DNA of 57,790 bases from Gymnopus androsaceus JB14 (lineage: Eukaryota; Basidiomycota; Agaricomycetes; Agaricales; Omphalotaceae). Under the pieces are notes generated by a model that worked only from the letters and a program-made list of their open reading frames with translations, was not told the DNA's origin and ran no database searches. Shown one piece after another: positions 19,765 to 33,089 of this stretch (positions within the stretch are counted from its first letter, which is position 1; each line of letters starts with the position of its first letter). The translations under genes and the position numbers were made by a program. The stretch spans positions 1 to 57,790 of the forward strand of contig ML769773.1 in assembly GCA_009733575.1 (NCBI GenBank). Reading direction: 5' to 3'.

Positions 19765-22323
19765 TCACTGTTTCCAAGGACATTTTGAGTGAGAAAGACT
19801 CTGCCCAAAACTCTTGGCAGTGCCAGCTTCAACTGGAGGACTGAGCTTCCATAATTGAGAAACATTGTAAATTGTAATAGTCCATTTTGGAGAGTTCATA
19901 TTCTGTGGTTCCAATGCAGTCAGTTGTGTGACACACACTGGATCTTGCACTGGATGAGACATTATTGAGCCAGAATCTCCTCCAAGTTCAGTGGGATCCT
20001 TGGAAGATTCTGAGGATGAACCAGCAGACTCAGAATCTAGCATTTTTTGGAAATAAGTATTACAAGTCAGGACATGAAGAATTAAACTACTAACTCTTGT
20101 CTGTCAAAGGACCCTTTCCATTGCAGGGACGGAAGAGTGGATATCCTTGGTCCTTGGCATACTGATTGGTATATAGATCATACCCTTTGAGTATTTGATA
20201 ATCCCGTATAGCCTCTACCGCCACATAATTGCTTCGACCTGGGCCAGAGACTCCTGTTCTGAGATGTAGAGTCTCTGAAAACTTGGAAAGCCCTATGAAT
20301 GAGGCAGACCTTTCTGATACTTTAGTCTCTCCTGATGGATCAAACGACCAGAAAGGTTTTTCAGATGCATAGAATGCACCTCGCTCATCAAGAATCATAA
20401 GGGGGAGAAACAAGAATACATCCAGGGCAGCTAGGAATGCAGGCATGAATGGCTTTCTCCCAAGTTCAAATGGGTCCAGCCTCAAGCGGTATTCAATGCG
20501 TTGTATTACCCCTATAGAAGCAAACACAATTCACAATCAATCTCATTTATAATGATTTGAGTTGAATACACTATAAGAGTCACTTACAGACATTACGATA
20601 ATGGGATGGATCCATATTAAGGCCCCACTGAGAGAGAACATAGGCTGCCTGGGATATCCAGCTGCAATTGAGTAATGCTCCTGAACTGTCATCAAAACAT
20701 GCATAGCTGTAATACTCATGATGTTTTCCATAAATATCTTGTAATTTATACTTTGTTCTTGCAAGAAATTATTAAATCACTAATGCTGATCAAAATATGT
20801 ATACTTCAAGTTGCTTACCGATTCCAACCTTTGTCCGTGGCAATCTCAATACCGTTTGAATACCGCTTGAGTGATTTCCATGGAACTGGTCCCGGTGAGA
20901 ATCCGGATGTTATAGGCAAACACCCCAGAAGACTGTTTCTGTTATAATACACAGACCCTAGTTGGTATACAGGACTTTGTGTACTGTCGCCTAATGGTAT
21001 GCTAATTGGGAGATCCACAGTTTGACACAGAAATTTATCAAAGTCAATCAGCGTCATTTGTTGGATGATCTGAGTATCTTGACGGTAAGTGTGAGGGAGG
21101 GGTATAAGAGGAAGGTGGAAGGGTCTGTGAAGATGTTTGATGAATAACTCAATATCAGAGAAGAAATTATCAATCCTCCAATGATACCAAGTACTTGCTG
21201 GTCCATATATTAAAGCTCCTCTCTGAATGTCCACCCATATAGCTGGAGATTTTTGAAGTTATAGATGTTAAATCCAATTAATTACCACAGTATACTAAAT
21301 ATCATAATTACTCACCTTGGTGTACTTGTGTTGTCGGGTTTTCTTCTCTGAGAGCCCTGAAGGTTTTGCATAAGTCAAGCTGCACCTAACAACTCAATGA
21401 GTGATTGGTTGTCTCTCAAGTTGGATTTTGTAAATTGTGGTGGAAAAAGCTTACAAAATGACAATATAGACCAAATAAGTAAGCCTTCAATATTGGAGAA
21501 CTATCATTGTAGAATTTTTCAAGAGGGAGCAATTCTGTGGTATGATTTAAGCTTGTACACTGAGCATAGATTGTGCTGGAATTCAATTTACCTTGATAAT
21601 GGAAGATCAAGGATGGAGAATCCACCGAATCAGTAAAACCAAACAACTGCCAGCTGTGAAGGGATCTGTGTAGGTATATCAATTTTAGGTAAAATCCAGA
21701 TAACAAATCATTTAATGGACCTGGCCTGAGAGAATAATTGGAAATCTCTGGACCAACGCTAGATAAGTGGATAATCAATGAAGCTATACAAATTCCAGGA
21801 ATATATGACTTAGGTCAACTCACTTCTTGAACTTGATGCCCTGTATATGTGATTGTTAAATATTTCCTCTTGTTAATAGAGCTAACATCGATTGAGGTCT
21901 TCTGCTGTTGATTTATACTTGTTTTCACAACTGGTGAAATGGTTCCAGTGCAATCATCCGTTTCATCATCAGATGAAATTGTTGACCTTGAATCCATCAT
22001 GATATCGCTGGTCACCACAAAGCTGCTGATAGACTCTATAACAAAGATATCACCACGTTTATATCGATGAAACTATCCACAAATTACAATGGAAAACGAA
22101 CGAAGTCACGATTAGTGATAAGGTCATAGATGAATTTACTCACATCATCCAGAATGTGCAATAAGTCATGGTACCGCCTCTTCAAGATAACTTCCTCCTC
22201 CTCCTTCTCCTCCCGACACCTTTTATGGCTAGACTCATTTTCATAAGTAATCAAGTTGCCATGGATGATATTAAAAGTTGAATCCCTGATAGAAAAGTCA
22301 TGGGCTTCCTTGAACATTGCCAT
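19765..22323 (-). CDS. Agaricomycete lineage-specific protein with N-terminal F-x-I-x-x-STFN motif (gene A), function unknown
   Basis: A multi-exon minus-strand gene. The first exon starts MAMFKEAHDFSIRDSTFN, then an acidic/basic run and LLHILDD before a GTGAGT donor. The next exon holds a Ser/Asp-rich stretch and KRKYLTITYTGHQVQEV. Further exons give IDFDKFLCQTVDLPI, GCLPITSGFSPGPVPWKS, NCSWISQAAYV and KPFWSFDPSGE, and QYAKDQGYPLFRP. A C-terminal exon ends SHSKCPWKQ. The SWISQA, FWSFDPSGE and GYPL blocks match, from memory, a family expanded in mushroom genomes with no known function. The N-terminal motif resembles those found before NACHT domains in such fungi. A paralogue (gene B) lies at 25.3-28.0 kb. 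Exon ends in the middle are approximate. Confidence 0.7.
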
Positions 22324-25300
22324 AGTCTATAGACAATTCGGACAAGGGGGGGGTGGAATTGGCAAGTGATGCTGTACGACCCGTTATAAAGCTAATGACT
22401 GTCCCTAATTTAGCCTCATTGGGTGCTGGGAAATTGATCGGGAGGCATTGCTTTTGAATAGCAGTTCAACCACCGCCGTTGAACAAACTTGTTGCCATTC
22501 AGAGAAAGCATCCGTAGAATTGTTCAATTGCGATAGCATTGATGACAACATCATCTCATGATTCTCATCAGTAAATTGCCAGGCAAATGGTAAGTTGAAC
22601 AGGATTTATGGGATGATATTCTTGTCATATGCCGACCCGCAAATTTGGTACATATATGTAAGAGAAGATCGATGATAACGGAAATTTTCGTTATCAAAGA
22701 TCAACCTCCATTTCCAGCAATCACTGACAACCCTCCATAGAATAGTTCACCCTCGGTTGCTAGTCGGGGTGGCTCGGAGGTTAACGGCATCAGTGCCAGT
22801 CTACAGGAGTGCTGTGGATTTGAGACATGTTGTGGAGCTTGTTCATTCCTCCTCCAGCTAAATTCTAATACACTTCATGAGAAAAGCAGGTATGTTTTGA
22901 TTAAGGAGACCTTCAGAATACTGTACCATTTCAATTGAGTATTCAGTCATGCATCATGGGCACCTCTGAACTGAACTAAAATCTACATTCATCATGCATC
23001 ATATGGGCCTCTGAACTTGTGTGAAAATTGTTGATTTTTACATTTCCAGCTGCTTTTTTTTTTTGTGTGGACAGCTGCATTGGGTATCAAAAAAAGCATT
23101 AAATCTTAAAAATATGCTGCATTAGGCTGTGGAGCACTGGGGCTCCCCACAGGCCCCCGCCCACTGTGTGGATCTTATACCACCTGAACCGTTGATGCTG
23201 CATGCTCTGCTAGCCTTGGCGCTTGAAGAGCTGACCAATGATTATGTAAATTTAGCGGACTTTCAACTCTTAGTGCCCGTCTTAATTTTGAGTATAAGTA
23301 TATAGGAAGGATTATAGCCACCCCTACTATGTTGTCAGTTAAAATTTTTTGCCAAATATTTTGGCTTCAGCTCAAATTTCAACTTCTATTGATTGAATGA
23401 TGACTTTGGGGTAAACACTGTAATACTTCTCTCTATTGGCAACCATTCCTCCTTGCAACCAACATTTAGAGTTTCTTCAGCTTAGTTCAGAGGGGAAATA
23501 TATTGCTATCAAGGGAAAATTGTTCCCAAATTAAATTTATGATTATTCAATACTGTAACATTTCATTCAATTCGACAGTCACATGTCACAGGCCCTCAAA
23601 AAGTCGAAATTTTTTCACTGGTCACTGGTTACAGTGCAAAATTTGCCCAAAACATACAGCTTTGACCGGCTTTAGCACCGAAAAAAGCTTACAAATATTT
23701 ACCAATAAGGAAATTAGTTGAATTGACAATTTTGACTCACTAGTCACAGGTCACAAGGTGAGTTGAATTGAATGAAATAGTACAGTACTTGTTCCAGGGG
23801 CTACTATTGTTGTAGAAATAATAAATGTATATTCTATTAGAGTTATATTCCTAAATAGGAAGTAGCAGCAGTAAGTCCACACAGATTGATGGGGGACAAC
23901 AGTGTTATTACAGGGTATAGTACCTAAGCTTATATACAGTCCTAAGTACAATGATATATTGGGCAGGTGGCTACTGCATGAATACTTGTGGCTACAGTAT
24001 TTAACCACTCCTTTGTACACCAAATCTGTATCTTGCTCACTGCACATAAACTACCAAGATTGGTACTCTAACAAGTTTCCCATTTGAAAGCTGGGTATCA
24101 GAAGGGGTAAACCCCAAAATTACATTCAATTTGGTGGAGAAATTGATGTGCTGTGGCAGGATTGTTCTTGGATATGCAAAAATGGTCAAAATCATTCCTT
24201 TGTACACCCCATTCTGCATGCGATTCTGGCATCTTTTGAGATGCGCTCTGTGCCTAAAATAATGTTTTTAAAGTGCATATATCTGAATGACACCTATCCT
24301 GGCCCCAGGGCCTCCGTAATATCACATATGACACTCAATGAACACTTTCCTTATTCTCATCAAAACTATAAAATTTGAATTTCTCCTCAAATGTTGGTGT
24401 CAAGTACCAACATATGGATATCTACATGATTGTAAAGCTCATCCGCATCTACTAGCAGCAAAATTATACCATGAAAAAAAATTATTGATTGCATGATATC
24501 TGATTTTCTTTTTTGTCTTCCTATAAAAATTATACCGAACTATCTACCCTGAGAGGGCATACATGAATATGTACATATTTGAGTGTGTCGGAACTTGATA
24601 CATCACATATCTTAAATTTGAACACCATTTTTACTTACCCAGATGCATCCTGGCTTTGGAAAATGTCACTGCACAAAGGAGTGATCATGTACAAAGGAGT
24701 GGTTAGATACTGTACTGTCCATACAGTAAAGTGGGTACTACAAGAGAGTAAGTGGATATGGTGAGAGACTGAGTGGAGTCTGCGAGATGATAGCAGTGGA
24801 GTGCATGGGATGGTGATACAAACAGGTGGAGACTATGAGAAAGTGTTCCATGTATAGTTCAATAAGATAGATTTACCTTTGATATTCCAACACATTCATC
24901 TGAGCCAATGCTCCTTGGGCTTTGCAGAAGTTGAACTTATATACATTTTATAAGGTGGAAGTTGAAATGATTTTGATTCAAACTGGACTAGTAGAATGGT
25001 GTACAAAAAGTTGAAGCTAATGAAGTATCTAATTGCAATCACAACGGATCAATCAACAGTCAAAATCTTTGGTGAATTCTGATGTCATGCACCCCCTTCT
25101 ATCCTCTCAAGTCTCCACTCCTCCTACTGTTCTTCCCAGTGCTCCCTGGGAATGCTGCTACCAAGCTCTATGGGGAGATAGGATAATGCTACCATAGGGT
25201 GCTATGACTCCTATGAGTGCTATGGATGGTACTAGGTGGCAGCATCGAAATATTGGCATGTGCAACAGAATATTCCACTGTATCCTGATGAGCACTTTTC

Positions 25301-25327
25301 CAAGATGGTGGCAAAGATAGGGTTTGA
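22324..25327. other. Three-kb AT-rich interval between the paralogues A and B
   Basis: No gene was recognised. The first 120 bp (AGCTAATGACTGTCCC and TTTAGCCTCATTGGG, about 22390-22422) are shared with the region upstream of gene B, so the promoter was duplicated too. The interval also holds a pair of 25-bp inverted arms at 23997 and 24688 and a cluster of GCTATG words at about 25175-25230. The rest is AT-rich and without clear features. Confidence 0.45.
23997..24712. repeat. Inverted repeat, 25-bp arms about 670 bp apart
   Basis: CAGTATTTAACCACTCCTTT (start of the left arm, 23997) and the reverse complement of the segment 24688-24712 agree at 24 of 25 positions. A related half-copy (TTCCTTTGTACACC) lies at about 24199. 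The arms could delimit a small non-autonomous element, but no target duplication was established. Confidence 0.5.
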
Positions 25328-28017
25328 TTACGGGACCTTCTCAGATCTTGATCTCTGTTTCTGCCTCTCACCATCCTCATCCACTTGTCTCATGAAACTG
25401 TTCCAATCCCATCTACTTAGACCCCTTTGGTGATGCACTGGCAGAAATCCATAGATCAAACATTTCTTGATATCAGATTCTGTCATATGGGAAATGAGAT
25501 GACATTTTGAGTGAGGAAGAGGCTGTCCAGAACTCTTGACAATGCCAGCTTCAACCGGAGGGATGACCTTCCATAATTGTGAAATGCTGTAATATTTTAC
25601 CTGGTATAGTTCATATTCTCTGGCTTCAATGCAGTCTGTTGTGTGGCAGACCATTGAAGTACTGCATTCAGCATGTGACTGCACTGGATGAGATATTTCT
25701 GAATTAGGATCTCCTTTAAGCTCAATGGGAAACTCCTCAGAAGATTCAGGGAATAGATCAGAGGACTCAGAACCGGGTATTTCTGGAAATGAGCATCATA
25801 ATCTATGAGTTAGAACCTGAAGAAAGTACATGTACTAAAAAACAAACCATCATCTGTCAAAGGACTCATTCCATTACAAGGATCAAAGATTGGATATCCT
25901 TGATCTTTAGCGTACTGATTAGTTTGAGGGTTATACTTTTTGAGTATTTGATAATCCTGCATAGCTTGCACCATCAAAAAATTGCTTTGACCTGGGCCCG
26001 AGACCCCTGTTTTCAGGCGCAGAGTCTCTACAAAATTGGAAAGCCCTAGGAAAGAGGCAACCCTTTTTGTCAATTCAATCTCTCCTGATGAATAAAATGA
26101 CCAGAATGGTTTTCCAGTTGGATAGAATGCTCCTTGTTCCTCAAGAATCATAGGAGGAAGAAATAAAAATACATCCAGGGCACCTTGAAATGCAGGCAAT
26201 GGCTTTTTCTTGAGTTCAAATGGCTCCAGGATTATGGTGTATTCAATGTGTTCTATTACCCCTATAAGCAGAATAAAAATATTCAATCTTATTCAAGTTG
26301 AATCTAATGTAAGTAGTTACTCACAGACACCATGATAATGGGACTCCATATTGAGGCCCATGTGAAAGAAAACATGGGCTGCCTGGGATATCCAGCTGCA
26401 ATTGAGCAATGTTCTTGAGTCTTCATCAAAACATACACAGCTGTAATATTTGTGACATCCTTTATGAATATCTTGGTATTTATATTTTATTCTGGAAAGC
26501 ATTTGAATCACAAATAGAGCTGACCAGACAATGTTACTTACCGTGTCCAACCTTTGTCCGTGACAGCCTGAGTGCCATGGTTATGGTTTGAATTACATTG
26601 TGATTTCCATGGAACCAGTCCTGATGAGAGCCCAGATGTTATGGGCAGACATCCAATCAAACTGCTTCCACTGTAGTACACAGACCCTAATCGGTATATA
26701 GGAATTTGTCTACTGTCATCTAAAACTATCCAAATGGGGGGGTCCACAGTTTTACATAGAAACTTATCAAAATCAATCATTGCCCTTTCTTGCACTTGCT
26801 GAATGATTTGACCATCTTGACGATAAGTTTCGGCGAGGGGAGTCAATGAAAGGTGGAATGGTAGTATATCTGATTCTTCATCGAACAAGTAAAAATGTGA
26901 GAAGATGGTAGAAATATCCTGCCGGTGAACCTGAGGACTATTGTGGAGAACAACAGTACTGGGTGGTCCACATGTAAAGGTTCCTTCTTGAGTATTCAAC
27001 CATACAACTGGGCCCATTTGGAATATTATGGCTTGGAATGTGGTTTCCAATATAATAGATGCTATTGCTTACCTTGGTATTTGTGTACTTGGCTTTCTTC
27101 TCTGAAGGCCCTTAAGGTTCGCTTGTATAAATCAAGCTGCACCTAGGAGCTCAATAAGTTAATTGATCTTCAGATTGCAGCACAAAAAGCTTACAAATTG
27201 ACGATATAGACCAAGTAAGTAAGCCTTTAATATGGGAGAACTGTCACTGTAAAATTTTATAAAAGGGACCAGTTCTGTATAGTTTTAGCTTGTATAGGGA
27301 GCATAGGTCTATGCTGGAATTTAACCCACCTTGATGATGGAAAATCAAGGATGGAGAATACTGTGAGCAGGTAAAACCAAAAAGCTGCCATGTCTGAACG
27401 GATCTGGGTATGCAGATGGATTTTAGCTCAAATTCTATGCAAACAGGAGATCTTGATTATACCGGGTCTGAGAGAATAATTGAAAATCCTTATACCAACG
27501 CTAGAGAAGTGGATGATCAATACAACACAGAGCCCGAATTCCACACCAGGTAAACTCACTTCTTGTACTTTATCTCCTTCATATGTGATTGTAAGATATT
27601 TCTTCTTGTTAATAGAGCTAACATCAATTGAGGTCCTTTTCTGTTGACAAGTACTTGCTTTCACAGCAGGAGAAATTATTTTAGTGCAATCAATGTCGAT
27701 TTCATCGCCTAAGTCTTCATCCACCACTACCATGCTGCTGATGGACTCCAATATGAGGATATCACCACGTTTATATTGATGAAACTATCCATAAACTGAG
27801 TCCCAATGAATCGTAGGTCATAGACAAATCCACTTACATCATCTAGAATATGCAACAAATCACGATGGCGCTTCTTGATGACTTTATCTTCTTCCTCCTC
27901 TTCCTCCCGATGCCTTTTAGAGCTCGATTCAGTTACATAAGTAATCAAGTCGCCGTGGATAACATTAAAAGTTGAATCCTTGATAGAGAAGTCATGGGCT
28001 TTCTTGAACATTGACAT
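25328..28017 (-). CDS. Paralogue of gene A (gene B), function unknown
   Basis: Same exon order as gene A. The start is MSMFKKAHDFSIKDSTFN; an ATG 18 nt upstream (28035) is also in frame, but the gene A alignment favours 28017. It is followed by an acidic/basic run and LLHILDDV, KKKYLTITYEGDKVQEV, IDFDKFLCKTVDPPI, GCLPITSGLSSG, NCSWISQAAHVFF, KPFWSFYSSGE and QYAKDQGYPIFDP. The second-exon acceptor is AG before TCC ATC, equivalent to that in A. The C-terminal exon matches A up to SHSKC but then runs on about 60 residues, because A stops there and B does not. The two genes are clearly a segmental duplication with shared introns and promoter patch. The function is unknown. Confidence 0.68.
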
Positions 28018-28035
28018 GTCCACTGTAGCGGTCAA

Positions 28036-29080
28036 AACAAGGGGGGAAAAGTAGGGGTTGGAATTGGCCGCTACATGACAGACCTGAGACCTGTTTTAAA
28101 GCTCATGACCGTCCCGCATTTAGCCTTATTGGGTTTATTCAGAGAAAGCTGTTGAAGCCATCGGAGGTGTCAATATATATCAGACGATATAACGGGCAAT
28201 GCACACTCGATTCCGAGGTTTCGTCGTCAGCCTCTTAGAGGGACTGCTTAGTGCTGTACAAACGGCTTAATTTGGCACAAATGCGTGACAGAAGATCTAA
28301 CGGCCTATAATATAAAATAAAACGCCAGCAAAGGGAGAGTCTAGTAGTCTGAACGGCACTTACATTCAGCTAGCCCAAATTCCAAAATACTGGAAGCCCG
28401 GTGTAACGGACCTGTCACTCTTATCATTAGCGCTTCATTACTTATCTTATCATAGTCAACGTTACTGCGTCGCTCGTTACTCATTCGATTTATATACTAT
28501 CTATTTATGATAATAGGCTCTCATTTGGTATATAAGGTAGACCGTTACTGTAAGTACGATAGGTCCTACAGAATCATAACTCCCCCAGTTACAGCGGTTC
28601 TCTCAGCACCTAATAAGTCCCCCATCCTCCCCCATCTCTCTCGTGTCATACTACTGTGATTCGTCACTCTAGTGTTACACCCGGTCATTGAGTGCATCTA
28701 GACCATATGCTCAATGCACACTACTTCTCATAGTATGTGCCCACCCAAAGTACCTCAAAGAGATTTCCGAACAGGATTGCGCTCCATCTATCATAACACC
28801 GGCTCTCCCGAGAATAAATACATATTTAACCTACTTATATATGTACAGGAAATCGAAACGAAACGCCAGTGGAGAACTTCGTCCTGGAAGGAAAAGGATA
28901 CAGTAGAAATTTATACAACGAAAGGTCCGAACGTCTCAGAGGTTCAGAAGAATGAAGAGAACTGACAGTGTTCGAATGAAAAAAGAAAAGAACGCACGAG
29001 AAAAGTGCAAAGCGAATAATTAGACCAAGTACTGTAACGGCAAAGGCAAAATAAAATAAAACACAAACGGGTAAGAGCCA
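28036..29080. other. Intergenic region upstream of gene B and downstream of the O-methyltransferase
   Basis: The first 100 bp match the region upstream of gene A (CATGACCGTCCCGCATTTAG at about 28105). The remainder, to 29080, shows only short unsupported frames. Confidence 0.4.
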
Positions 29081-32000
29081 CTAATCCGAATTTTGACGAT
29101 TCAACCCAATCATCGACATCTTCCTCCTTGGTACACTCTTCAAGCTCTCTATGCGCGCAGCAGCAGCCAGCACGCTACCTGCTGGACGCACCGCCAAACC
29201 ATCTCCATCCTCGACCGAATCCCCACCATCCTCTCGATTCAAGCCCAACTGCAAATTGTCTCCGAAATCCAGAGGTCCAAGTCGTCCGCCAGTAGTACCA
29301 ACATCACCAGCACCAGCACCAACGCTCCCACTCAACTCCAACGTCCGCATAAGCGTATTCCCTCTCCCACCAAAACCCAAACCCAACGTCGCCGGTAACG
29401 CGCTACTAACATTACTGTCAGATCGTTTCCTCGGTATCGCGCTAGGTGACAGCGTGGCGTAAGATTGTCGACGAGAAAGACTCGGTGGTATGGGAGATCG
29501 ACTGGAATTTGTTGGCGGTGCAGGAGATCGAGCACTAACACTCGTACTCGAGAGACTAGGCGAATGGAGGTTAAGCTGAGATCGTATGAATATCGGGGAG
29601 GCGGGCGAAAGAGGGAGGTGCATTTGTGGTGGGGTCGGGGAGGATGATGAACAATTGAGAGCGGTAGGGAGAGGAGGTGGAGGTTCTTTCGATGAAGAAT
29701 GATGGTTGGAGAGATTCGCCAACGATGCACGCCTGCTCAGGGGCAATGAACTTGTCGGGACGCGTGGAGACAGTAGAGGTTGACGCGATGCAGTGGGTGT
29801 GGGTGAAGGCGAACTCGGTTGCTGATAGATCTGGTTGAGATGTGCGTGAGACGTTCGACGTCTCATTGGAGATTGCGGGACTTGGACTTGAGTACTATGT
29901 ATTGACGGACGAGGGGAAGAAACATTATGTCGAGGAATAGGTGAAGGAGATTGTGGGATCACAGAGAGCGGCGATGGTCTCTTCTTCTTTACTTGTCCAG
30001 CAGGAGGTGGAACTGGAGGCTTCAGTGACGGTCGGATTGCACCAGGTATAGCGCCAGATCGTCTCAAAGTCCCTCGAAGAACCCCACCCCCGCCAAATCT
30101 CGCTCGAGCTTCCTCGTATGAAGGCAAATCCATCATTGATCCAAAGGTCGGCGTTCCGCATCTCGAACTAGCCCGACCCATCTCCCTCACATCCAACGCA
30201 TCATCGTGAGGATCAAGGCTGTTTCCACCCATGTAGTCGGCTTTGCTATTTGGAACGTCGAAAAACGCAGACCCACTTCCAGCTCTCGCTCGTCGTTGGA
30301 GCGGAATCTCAGTGGGTTCAGCAACGATATGCCCAAATAATGAGCCCGGGGCTTTCGTGACCTTTGTTACCTTCCATCCGGCGGAATGAGCGAGAGAAAC
30401 GATTTCTCGAAGAGTACGTTCCTGGCCGTTGAACATGACTTGCATCTACGATCACATGTGAGCTGAGGTGTATGAAAACAATTCAGCAGCTGAACGTACC
30501 GTCATATCCATCCAATACCCGTTAGCACTTGCTTTCCCAAGGTTCGGAAGAAGTGGAGGAGGCGCTAGCTTCGTATCTACTCCCTGGACTCCTGCGATCC
30601 CGGTGTCGCCTTCATTCTGTGAAGACCCGAAAGTATCTGCACATGCAAGTGGAAGGACAAAGTCGGCAATGAGAAGCTTGGTATCGGGTGCAGCGGCCTC
30701 TCGCAACCGAAGGAGAATCCTCTGCGCGAATGCGTCTGGCCAATCGTGAAGAACGACGCGTAAAAGGAATATAGCAGCGTTCTTGATGGGTTGAGGAGTG
30801 AAAAAGTCGTGTACTGTTGAATAAGTGTTAGATATCGAGCGTGGTACTTATCAGGCTATACATACCTTGGAATCGAGCGATACCAGAATCAATCAATTCC
30901 GGACACTTTGCTTTCCATGCCTTTTCGCCCATTTCGACTACCACTTCCCGATCTTGGATGACGAACTTTAGTCCAGGAACCTCTTCATCTGGTGAGCCAT
31001 CCGAACGCGAATAGGCGTGTGCGAGGAGCATGCTGGTAGATCCAATCCCTCCACCAACATCTACGACGATGCTACCTTTCGGTAAAGATTGCCAGTCAAA
31101 GCCTACACAAACATAAGCTCGACGTATGAGAGCTGAAAGAGTAAACCGTACCGTTCAAAACAGCACCCGGAACCTCCCAAGATTCCGTACCAGTCATTGC
31201 TTTCCCAAACCTCTCCAGCCTGAATCGATTTGGATTTACGAGAGGATCGGAGATTTTGTTACTACCCTTATACATGTCGGCTTTCTTTCCGATGCTTGAG
31301 TTTCCGCGTTTGTGAGAAATGGGCGTAACTACTCCGGGGATTAAACCTTGTTCTCTGCTAGGTCCATTGACGTGTTTTCCTTCGATACCTTCACCCTCGA
31401 GCCAGCCAAAGAAACCAACACCTTCGCATCCAAACGCGTGATTGAACGGTGCTCGAGTAGGTTCTCGTCCGTTCTTATGTCTTTGAGGAGAGAGAAAGTA
31501 AGCTTCAGTGAGGAATCCAGCGGATTTGTATAGTTCATCGGTGCTAAAAAGGATATGCATAAGTACAAGCCTAACAGACAAAGATATTGATACGTACCAC
31601 ATTCCAAAGAATGCCGAAATACCGTTCGTGTCGCGATACTTTGTTTCCGGACTATTGGGAGGCACATGAGCACGTACTCATGTCACAAAGACTGCGAAAA
31701 CTTACCTCTGTTTTAGCTCTTCAAAAGGTTTACCAGTGTCGAGGATGGATGATAGTCGATTGTTGGCGAAAACATCTGGGGATACTTCTCGAAGGATGTG
31801 GTGGGTGGCTAGCAGACGAAGGATATGGGCTACATAGTTTGATAGTCAACGAAGGAGAACAAAGAGCAACGCCTGCCCACGCCACCAGGAACAAGAAGCC
31901 AAACGCACCGAGCTTATTCTTCTCCACGCCATTCTTCTCGGCGATCAGCTTTACGTGTAAGCCATTGGGACCTGCTTCACGGAGGATTTCGACGGTATGT

Positions 32001-32565
32001 GTTGCTTCGAGTAGCCTCAAACACGAAGGCAAATGGAACTAGAAACATGCAAAACAATCAGTTTGAGGAAATACAGAAGCCAAAACGCGTTATTGCCTTG
32101 CTATGAAGCTAATATCGCGAGAGAAAAGGCACGTACCCCCATTCCAGCATCGCACAAAGTTAAGAACGGTATTTGCACCGTTGCGCTCATCTGTCCTGCC
32201 GCAGCTACTATCCTATTGACCGCAGATATTACCACTGGATGTGAAGTGAGTGATTCGGAAGGAGAATTGGGATCGACTGGGTTGTCGAGAGCAGGAAAAT
32301 CGAGAATATTGGGTACCGAATTTGGCGTTGTCGAGCGATCCTGAGGAAACGCTGAGCTCTGAGATTCCAATGGTGACGGCGGAGGCGAAGCATATGCGTG
32401 TCCTTGAACCGGATTAGAGGGTTTATTAGTTGGCAAGTGAGTAGGTCCAGGCGTCCCAGGCGTTGAAGTCCTCGAATTTTGTTCTGAATCGGCATATATT
32501 CTCTCAATATCTTCGAGAGCATCGCCGATGAGAGCATGCAGAGCCCTGAGCACCGCAAAAGTCAT
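29081..32565 (-). CDS. SAM-dependent O-methyltransferase with long Ser/Pro-rich C-terminal tail
   Basis: The minus-strand gene starts at 32565 (MTFAVLRALHALIGDALEDI); exon 1 ends at 32137 before a GTACGT donor. The next exon encodes the dimerisation/winged-helix part (CLRLLEATHTVEILREAGPN). The catalytic part shows the SAM-binding VVDVGGGIGSTSMLLAHAYS, then FVIQDREVVVEMGEKAW, then the catalytic His in VVLHDWPDAFAQRILLRL, then LLIADFVLPLACADTF and the MQVMFNGQERTLREIVSLAH end typical of plant/fungal O-methyltransferases. After EPTEIPLQ the protein continues about 390 residues rich in Ser, Pro, Arg and Thr, with no domain. Such tails are seen in agaricomycete relatives. The substrate is probably a small phenolic or natural product. 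Eight or more introns; middle exon ends not all fixed. Confidence 0.82.
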
Positions 32566-33089
32566 GGAACAGAAGAAGCGATGATGGTGGTACGCTGCAG
32601 AAGAAGAAAAAAGTACGATCGGTACGAAATGCTATCGGCCCTTGATTAGCGAATGATTCCCTTTATAGTTCAGTGTTTGCCTATTTCAAGAACCCAAAAT
32701 TGGGAATTTGCTTGCTTCGAATTCGCCAAGCTGTCCAAATGTCGCTGATCAGTCAGGTCATCGTCAAAAGTTGTCAAAAAATAAAATTCTGTTGTCCGGA
32801 TGTACCGCGGCCGTATCTTCATCCAACCAGCCACAGTCCTATCCACAAGAAAGCATAGAGCCCTCGTCTCGAAATTCTTTATTCTTTCCGTTCAGACGAT
32901 ACAAATATGGCATCAAAAACGATACTATCGCTTTGACCGGCATCTGGATCCGAGGACTCCGATGTACCTCCGACGTACCTACAGTACTTGCCACTCATTA
33001 AGCTCATCCAGGCCACAGCGCCAAGATACGAAACGTACAAAATTCATCATTATACATTTAGACATTCTGTCGCCACACCAGTAGTACTG
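32566..33089. other. Intergenic region between O-methyltransferase start and urea transporter end
   Basis: About 520 bp holding the promoter of the O-methyltransferase and the 3' flank of the transporter. No coding feature was recognised. Confidence 0.5.

Noticed and set aside
29093..29730. Several plus- and minus-strand frames over the O-methyltransferase tail
   Set aside because: They are shadows of the low-complexity Ser/Pro coding exon.
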